DNA of 64,000 nt from Halosaccharopolyspora lacisalsi (lineage in GTDB: Bacteria > Actinomycetota > Actinomycetes > Mycobacteriales > Pseudonocardiaceae). The position numbers and the translations under genes are program-made. Within the stretch, counting starts at the first letter, position 1. The number at the start of each line of letters is the position of its first letter. Below, one piece after another: positions 59,295 to 64,000 of the stretch. The stretch spans positions 558,001-622,000 of the forward strand of contig NZ_JACGWZ010000002.1 of the NCBI RefSeq assembly GCF_014137975.1. The letters are read 5' to 3'. Below the pieces are notes generated by a model. The model was not told where the DNA came from and searched no databases. It was given only the letters and a program-made list of their open reading frames with translations.

Positions 59295-60398
59295 TCAGGT
59301 GTCCTGGCGGTAGTGGGCCAGCTTGTCGGGATCGATGGCGATACCCAGCCCGGCTCCCTCGCGGACGGGCAGCGTGCCTCCGGTGATCTCCAGTGGCTCG
59401 GTGAGCAGGTCGTCGCTCATGTCGAGGAAGTTGGACAACTCGCCCGCCCGTCGGGACGTCGACGGGTAGGCCGCGCCGAAGGCCACGGTGCACATCGTGC
59501 CGATCTGGCCGTCGATCTGGTTGCCCATGACGGTCTCCACCCCGAGTCCCTCGGACTGGAAGAGCACGCGCTGGGAGGCGGTGAAACCGGTGCGTGCGGT
59601 TTTGATGCTGATCGCGTTGGCGGCCCCGGACAGCAGTTCGCGGGTGACTTCCCCGGGGCGCGTGGCGCTCTCGTCGGCCACGAACGGGATCGCGCTGCGC
59701 TCGACCAACCAGCGCCGTCCCAGCACGTCGTCGGACGGGCAGAGCTCCTCGGCCAGCGTCAGGTCCAGCTCCCGCATCGCGTGCAGGGCACGGGCCGACT
59801 CCGAGGCCGTCCACCCCCGGTTGCCGTCGACGTAGAGCTCGACGTCGGCACCGAGCGCCTCCCGCAGCGCGTGGCAGGCCTCGACGTCGAGGGAGAACGG
59901 TGTGCGTCCCACCTTGACCTTGAAGGTGGTGATCCCGTACTCGTCCCGGACGCGCTCGGCCTCGGCCACCATCTCCCGCGGCGGGGCGAAACCCACCATG
60001 TGCGAGACGGCCATGCGTTCGGCGTAGCCGCCCAGCAACCGGGTCACCGGCAGGTCCACCGACTTGCCGAGCAGGTCCCACAGCGCCATGTCCACGGCCG
60101 ACTTGGCCGCCGGGTTTCCGACGGTGCGTCCCATCCTGGCCTGGACGTCCTCCCGGTCCAGGGCCGAGAGACCCACGATCTCGGGCGCGAAGACCTTGTG
60201 GATCACCGCGATGATGGATTCCTGGGTCTCACCGTAGGTGAACGGCCGGGGCGGGGCTTCGGCGATACCGACCAGGCCGTCGTCGGTGTGGGCCCGGACC
60301 AGCACGTGCTCGGCGGCGTGCACCTCGCCGCTGGCGAAGCGCAACGGTTTCTTGTAGGGGATGGCGAAGGGAATCGCCTCGATCGCGGTGATCTTCAC
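59295..60398 (-). CDS. catB: Muconate cycloisomerase
   Basis: A 367-residue enolase-superfamily enzyme of the muconate-lactonising subgroup. The KxK motif is Lys160/Lys162 (TTFKVKVG). Metal ligands are Asp191 (YVDGNRG), Glu217 (LAEELC) and Asp242 (VADESAT), and the opposite acid/base is Lys266 (SIKTART). It converts cis,cis-muconate to muconolactone. GTG 60398 overlaps the TGA of the LysR gene (GTGA), so it is translationally coupled to its regulator. Confidence 0.93.
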   Translation of the reverse strand: MKITAIEAIPFAIPYKKPLRFASGEVHAAEHVLVRAHTDDGLVGIAEAPPRPFTYGETQESIIAVIHKVFAPEIVGLSALDREDVQARMGRTVGNPAAKSAVDMALWDLLGKSVDLPVTRLLGGYAERMAVSHMVGFAPPREMVAEAERVRDEYGITTFKVKVGRTPFSLDVEACHALREALGADVELYVDGNRGWTASESARALHAMRELDLTLAEELCPSDDVLGRRWLVERSAIPFVADESATRPGEVTRELLSGAANAISIKTARTGFTASQRVLFQSEGLGVETVMGNQIDGQIGTMCTVAFGAAYPSTSRRAGELSNFLDMSDDLLTEPLEITGGTLPVREGAGLGIAIDPDKLAHYRQDT

Positions 60399-61306
60399 GG
60401 GGTTTCCTCGAAGTCGGGGGGCAGGAACACATCGTTGGCTTCCAGCGTGTTCAACAGGTTCTCCAGCAGGGCGGACGTGTTGTCGGCGCGCCAGGCCAGT
60501 GCCAGATCGACGCTTTCGGTGCCCCGGACCGGGACGAACACGGCACCCTCCAGAGTGATGGCGCGGACCGAGTCGGGAACCAGGGCGATACCGAGACCCG
60601 CGGCCACCAACGCCAGCAGCACGGAGGTCTCGGCCACCTCGTGCTCGCGGTGCGGGTAGAACCCCGCTTCCAGGCAGCTGCGCAGTACCGCGTCGTTGAC
60701 CACCGAGCGCAGTTCGGAGGAATACATGATGAAACGTTCCTCCCGGAGCTCGTCCACGGTCACGGCGGACTCGCCGACCAGCCTGTGGTCGTCCGGAAGC
60801 ACCAGCACCAGCGGTTCCCTGGCGATACCGCGGTAGGCGATGCCCTGTTCCCGGGTGGGAGGGCGCAGTACACCGACGTCGATGTCGGAGTCGAGCAGGG
60901 CCTGCTCCTGGGCGGGTGTCAGCATCTCGGAGTGGATCTCCAGCGCGACACCGGGCATGTCCCGCTTCGTGAAGTGGGCGATCCTGGGCAGATGCCTGTA
61001 GGCGGCCAAACCGGTCAACCCGATGTTGAGCACGCCTTGCTGCCCCCCGGCGATGCGCCTCGCCCGGTGCGCCGAGTCGTCCACGGACCGCAGGATGCGC
61101 AGCGCGTCGTCGTAGAAGGACTCCCCGGCCCCGGTCAGGTGCACCCGGCGGGTGGTGCGTGCCAGCAGTTCGGCCCCGAGGTCGGTCTCGAGTTGCCGGA
61201 TCGCCTGGGACAACGGGGGTTGCGCCATGCGCAGCCGCTCCGCCGCCTTGCCGAAATGGCGTGTCTCGGCGACGGCGACGAAGTAGCGAAGATGCCGAAG
61301 CTCCAC
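60395..61306 (-). CDS. catR: LysR-family regulator of the cat/ben genes
   Basis: A 303-residue LTTR. The N-terminal winged helix reads ELRHLRYFVAVAETRHFGKA, AERLRMAQPPLSQAIRQLET. The effector domain begins near residue 90 (GVLNIGLTGLAAYRHLPRIA) and includes ALVAAGLGIALVPDSV. Similar to BenM/CatM-type activators that respond to muconate and benzoate. GTG 61306 follows GGGAGG; a longer frame to 61513 has no ribosome site. It is divergent from benABC and forms an operon with catB through a GTGA overlap, so its level rises with the pathway it controls. Confidence 0.88.
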   Translation of the reverse strand: MELRHLRYFVAVAETRHFGKAAERLRMAQPPLSQAIRQLETDLGAELLARTTRRVHLTGAGESFYDDALRILRSVDDSAHRARRIAGGQQGVLNIGLTGLAAYRHLPRIAHFTKRDMPGVALEIHSEMLTPAQEQALLDSDIDVGVLRPPTREQGIAYRGIAREPLVLVLPDDHRLVGESAVTVDELREERFIMYSSELRSVVNDAVLRSCLEAGFYPHREHEVAETSVLLALVAAGLGIALVPDSVRAITLEGAVFVPVRGTESVDLALAWRADNTSALLENLLNTLEANDVFLPPDFEETP

Positions 61307-61651
61307 GAACCGCCTCCCTACGACCGCCCATGGCGGGGCGGGCTGCGCCGGTGACCGCACTGCCGCGTCACTCACCGAGCTCAGCGGAGGCGAGACGGCG
61401 GAAACGCGAGCGAAACTCGCTTGTGTTGCCGGACACGGCGTGTGTGTTCGGCAGAGCTTAAGGCACCGCTTTGGGCCGAGACAAATACCCAGTGCGGCTG
61501 GATCAATATGCACGACATATCAAGCGAACCCTAGGTCAATACTGGGTGAATTCCTGGCGTGACGGGCGCCACGCCGATGCCAGGGTGTGGCACACCACTC
61601 GACGCCGGTGCGGGGTGGAACGGCAGGACCACCGGCAATTGGGAGGCAGCG
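61307..61651. promoter_or_regulatory. Divergent ben/cat control region
   Basis: ACCCAGT at 61487-61493 and ACTGGGT at 61541-61547 are exact inverted copies (centres about 54 bp apart). ATATG and ACATAT tracts lie between them. Together they form an AT-richer island suited for LysR-type recognition and activation sites and a rightward benA promoter. The rest of the 345 bp shows no gene. Confidence 0.5.
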
Positions 61652-63022
61652 ATGACCGAAATGTTGAACAATACCCGCAGTATCCTCGATAACGCGGTGG
61701 AGGAGGACCACGAAAACGGTGTCCGCCGGATTCGTCGCAACGTCTTCACCGACGAGGAACTCTTCGAACTCGAGATGAAATACATCTTCGAGGGTAACTG
61801 GATCTACCTCGCCCACGAGAGCCAGATTCCCAATGTCGGTGACTACTTCACCACCCACATCGGGCGCCAGCCCGTCGTCATCACGCGGGACAAGCAGGGC
61901 GAGCTCAACGCGCTCATCAACGCGTGCAGCCACCGCGGCGCCATGCTGTGCCGCCGCCGCGCGGACAACCGCACCACGTTGACCTGCCCGTTCCACGGGT
62001 GGACGTTCAGCAACGACGGCAGACTGCTCAAGGTCAAGGACCCGCGCGAGGCCGGCTACCCGGAGCAGTTCAAGACCGAGGGCTCCCACGACCTCACCAA
62101 GGTCGCCCGCTTCGAGAGCTACCGGGGCTTCCTGTTCGGCAGCCTCAACTCGGACGTCAAGCCGCTGACCGAGCACCTCGGTGACACCACCAAGATCATC
62201 GACATGCTCGTCGACCAGTCCCCCGAGGGGCTGGAGGTGCTGCGCGGTTCCTCCAGCTACACCTACGACGGAAACTGGAAGCTCCAGGCCGAGAACGGCG
62301 CGGACGGCTACCACGTCTCCGCCACGCACTGGAACTACGCCGCCACGACCGCGCGCCGCGGTACCGGCGAGTCGAAGAACGAGACCACCGCCCTGGACGC
62401 GGGCAGCTGGGGCAAGTCCGGCGGCGGCTACTGGTCGTTCGACAACGGGCACCTGTGCCTGTGGACCTGGACCGGGAATCCGCAGGACCGTCCGCTGTGG
62501 GACAAGATGGACGAGCTCAAGCGCGAGCACGGCGAGGCCAAGGGCGAGTTCATGGTCAAGGGCTCCCGCAACCTGTGCCTGTACCCGAACGTGTACCTGA
62601 TGGACCAGTTCAGCACCCAGATCCGGCACTTCCGGCCGATCGCGCCGGACAAGACCGAGGTCACGATCTACTGCATCGCCCCGAAGGGGGAGAGCGCCGA
62701 GGCGCGGGCACACCGCATCCGCCAGTACGAGGACTTCTTCAACGCCTCCGGCATGGCCACCCCGGACGACCTCGAGGAGTTCCGCTCCTGCCAGAAGACC
62801 TACCTGGCCACGGAAGCTCCGTACAACGACATGACCCGCGGCATGACCCACGAGCTCACCGGGCCGGACGAGGTGGCCCGGTCGCTCGGCATGACCGGCA
62901 TCCTCTCGGCCGGGCAGAAGAACGAGGACGAGGGCCTCTACCCCGTCCAGCACGGCTACTGGAAGCAGACCATGCGCGAGGCCGTGGAAGCGGAAGAGAA
63001 GTCCGCCGAGAACAACCGCTGA
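61652..63022 (+). CDS. benA: Benzoate 1,2-dioxygenase large (alpha) subunit
   Basis: A 456-residue ring-hydroxylating oxygenase alpha subunit. The Rieske 2Fe-2S ligands are Cys92, His94, Cys112 and His115 ([18 protein letters not shown]). The mononuclear iron site includes the histidines of [17 protein letters not shown]. The length and end fit BenA/XylX. It adds both atoms of O2 to benzoate to give the cis-diol carboxylate, on the cytosolic side. ATG 61652 follows GGGAGG. benB starts 14 bp after its stop. Confidence 0.95.
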   Translation: MTEMLNNTRSILDNAVEEDHENGVRRIRRNVFTDEELFELEMKYIFEGNWIYLAHESQIPNVGDYFTTHIGRQPVVITRDKQGELNALINACSHRGAMLCRRRADNRTTLTCPFHGWTFSNDGRLLKVKDPREAGYPEQFKTEGSHDLTKVARFESYRGFLFGSLNSDVKPLTEHLGDTTKIIDMLVDQSPEGLEVLRGSSSYTYDGNWKLQAENGADGYHVSATHWNYAATTARRGTGESKNETTALDAGSWGKSGGGYWSFDNGHLCLWTWTGNPQDRPLWDKMDELKREHGEAKGEFMVKGSRNLCLYPNVYLMDQFSTQIRHFRPIAPDKTEVTIYCIAPKGESAEARAHRIRQYEDFFNASGMATPDDLEEFRSCQKTYLATEAPYNDMTRGMTHELTGPDEVARSLGMTGILSAGQKNEDEGLYPVQHGYWKQTMREAVEAEEKSAENNR

Positions 63023-63036
63023 GGAAGGCGAGCACC

Positions 63037-63549
63037 ATGACCGCAGTAGCCGAGACCGCGACCGTGACCGTCGAGGACGTGCGGCAGTTCCTCTACCGCG
63101 AGGCCCGCTTCCTCGACGACCGCGATTTCGAGACCTGGCTGGAGTGCTATCACCCGGACGTCGAGTTCTGGATGCCGGCCTGGGACGACAACGACGAGCT
63201 CACCGAGGATCCCCAGAGCGAGATCTCGCTGATCTACTACCCGAACAAGGGGGGTCTGGAAGACCGGGTGTTTCGCATCCGCACCGACCGTTCGGCGGCC
63301 ACGAGCATGCCCGAGCCCAGGACCGGCCACAACATCACCGACGTGGAGCTGCTGGAACGCCGCGGCGACGTCGTCGACGTCCGCTTCAACTGGTTCACCC
63401 TGTACTACCGCTACCACCACACCGACACCTATTTCGGCACGTCGCGCTACACCATCGACTTCTCGGGCGAGACTCCGCTGATCACGCGCAAGAAGGTCGT
63501 GCTGAAAAACGACTACATCCACCACGTGGTCGACATCTACCACATCTGA
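63037..63549 (+). CDS. benB: Benzoate 1,2-dioxygenase small (beta) subunit
   Basis: A 170-residue beta subunit of the SnoaL-like fold: TVEDVRQFLYREARFLDDRD, FETWLECYHPDVEFWMPAWD, and the C-terminal FNWFTLYYRYHHTDTYFGTS and ITRKKVVLKNDYIHHVVDIY. It has no cofactor and builds the alpha3beta3 oxygenase with BenA. ATG 63037 follows GAGGAAGG. benC begins 34 bp downstream. Confidence 0.95.
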   Translation: MTAVAETATVTVEDVRQFLYREARFLDDRDFETWLECYHPDVEFWMPAWDDNDELTEDPQSEISLIYYPNKGGLEDRVFRIRTDRSAATSMPEPRTGHNITDVELLERRGDVVDVRFNWFTLYYRYHHTDTYFGTSRYTIDFSGETPLITRKKVVLKNDYIHHVVDIYHI

Positions 63550-63583
63550 TTCTCGAATACCCTTTTCGAATCGAGGCTTTTCC

Positions 63584-64000
63584 ATGACTCATCAGGTTGC
63601 CTTGGGCTTCGAGGACGGTGTCACCCGGTTCGTCACCTGCGCACCGCACGAGACGGTGGCCGACGCGTCGTACAAGGCGCGCATCAACATCCCCCTCGAC
63701 TGCCGGGACGGCGCCTGTGGCACCTGCAAGTCGTTCTGCGAGTCCGGCGACTACGACGGTGGCGACTACATCGAAGACGCGCTCAGCGACGAGGAGGCCG
63801 ACCAGGGCTACGCGTTGCCGTGCCAGATGATGCCGCGCAGCGACCTCGTCCTCCGGATCCCGAGCACCTCGGCGGCGGCCAAGACCGAGGCCGCCACCCA
63901 CGCTGCCACGGTCACCGACGTCCAGCGCTTCTCCGAGACCACGATCGGTTTCACCCTGGAGCTCGACGACCGCGACGCGTTGGCCTTCCTGCCCGGTCAG
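63584..64000 (+). CDS. benC: Benzoate 1,2-dioxygenase electron-transfer component, 3' end outside window
   Basis: The first 139 residues of BenC. The plant-type 2Fe-2S domain has Cys40, Cys45, Cys48 (DCRDGACGTCKSFCESG) and Cys80 (YALPCQMMP). The frame then enters the FAD domain (VTDVQRFSETTIGFTLELDD) and is cut at LPGQ by the window edge. It passes electrons from NADH via FAD and the 2Fe-2S centre to BenA. ATG 63584. benD would be expected next. Confidence 0.95.
   Translation, partial: MTHQVALGFEDGVTRFVTCAPHETVADASYKARINIPLDCRDGACGTCKSFCESGDYDGGDYIEDALSDEEADQGYALPCQMMPRSDLVLRIPSTSAAAKTEAATHAATVTDVQRFSETTIGFTLELDDRDALAFLPGQ

Noticed and set aside
1-64000. CRISPR array, tRNA or rRNA genes, prophage structural genes
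   Set aside because: No regularly spaced repeats, no cloverleaf with conserved T-arm and no rRNA or phage capsid/terminase-like sequence was found on reading both strands.

Overview
This window is very GC-rich and densely coding, with many GTG starts and many stop/start overlaps of the ATGA or GTGA type. It carries lineage markers of filamentous actinomycetes: a WhiB-like protein, a Scr1/DUF5753 regulator with its DUF397 partner, two DUF6292-type proteins, an F420-dependent LLM oxidoreductase and AT-poor promoters. The best guess is a Pseudonocardiales/Actinopolyspora-like actinomycete. That is inference from gene content; no rRNA is present. No tRNA, rRNA or CRISPR array was seen.

Region by region. 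1-1.8 kb: the 3' part of a xanthine dehydrogenase-type molybdenum subunit and a small GNAT-like protein. 1.9-5.1 kb: a rearranged island. Two inverted 55-bp copies of a resolvase gene 3' end (53/55 identical) bracket a MITE-like element, an XRE-cupin regulator, an EamA exporter, a PaiB-like protein and a truncated AraC gene fused to resolvase sequence. 5.2-9.0 kb: a CHT1-like sodium/solute symporter, and a second XRE-cupin regulator divergent from a BenE-type transporter. 9-18 kb: housekeeping and stress genes with many broken ones. These are an OBAP/DUF1264 pseudogene, a frameshifted nucleotidyltransferase, and cysQ destroyed by a tnpB insertion plus a frameshift. Intact neighbours include a metallophosphoesterase, a three-part flippase/kinase-like membrane protein, a PEBP protein and a WhiB protein. 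18-30 kb: gamma-carbonic anhydrase, macro domain, YeeE/YedE transporter, two alpha/beta hydrolases, a string of small stress-type proteins, AI-2E family permease, LLM oxidoreductase, DUF6292 pair, Scr1/DUF397 pair. 30-34 kb: acyl-CoA desaturase with a clear operator and a TetR stub, an SDR and an MFS exporter.

34-38.4 kb and 44.3-56.1 kb hold cell-surface glycan genes. The first block has two paralogous GT2 enzymes, a UDP-glucuronate decarboxylase-like enzyme and a polysaccharide pyruvyl transferase. The second is an 11-gene minus-strand operon: carbamoyltransferase, GT2, GT9, glycosyltransferase, GT4, phosphoheptose isomerase (GmhA), heptose kinase/nucleotidyltransferase (HldE type), SDR, GT9, a degenerate UDP-glucose-dehydrogenase paralogue without the catalytic Cys, and an intact UDP-glucose dehydrogenase. 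Almost every junction overlaps. This points to an NDP-heptose- and uronate-containing, possibly carbamoylated surface polymer in a Gram-positive. It is the most interesting system here. Between the two blocks lie a MarR fragment, GDPD, small membrane proteins with an XRE repressor and a striking operator, an FAD-monooxygenase pseudogene and an epimerase.

56.4-64 kb: a benzoate to beta-ketoadipate upper pathway. benABC runs rightward (benC is cut by the window end). A LysR gene, catB, catA, catC and a BenE permease run leftward from the same intergenic region. Benzoate would be imported by BenE, dihydroxylated by BenABC, and after BenD (not in the window) catechol would be cleaved by CatA and processed by CatB and CatC.

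At least nine genes are broken or reduced to fragments. Single-base frameshifts could be assembly errors, but several cases carry more than one lesion and look genuine.
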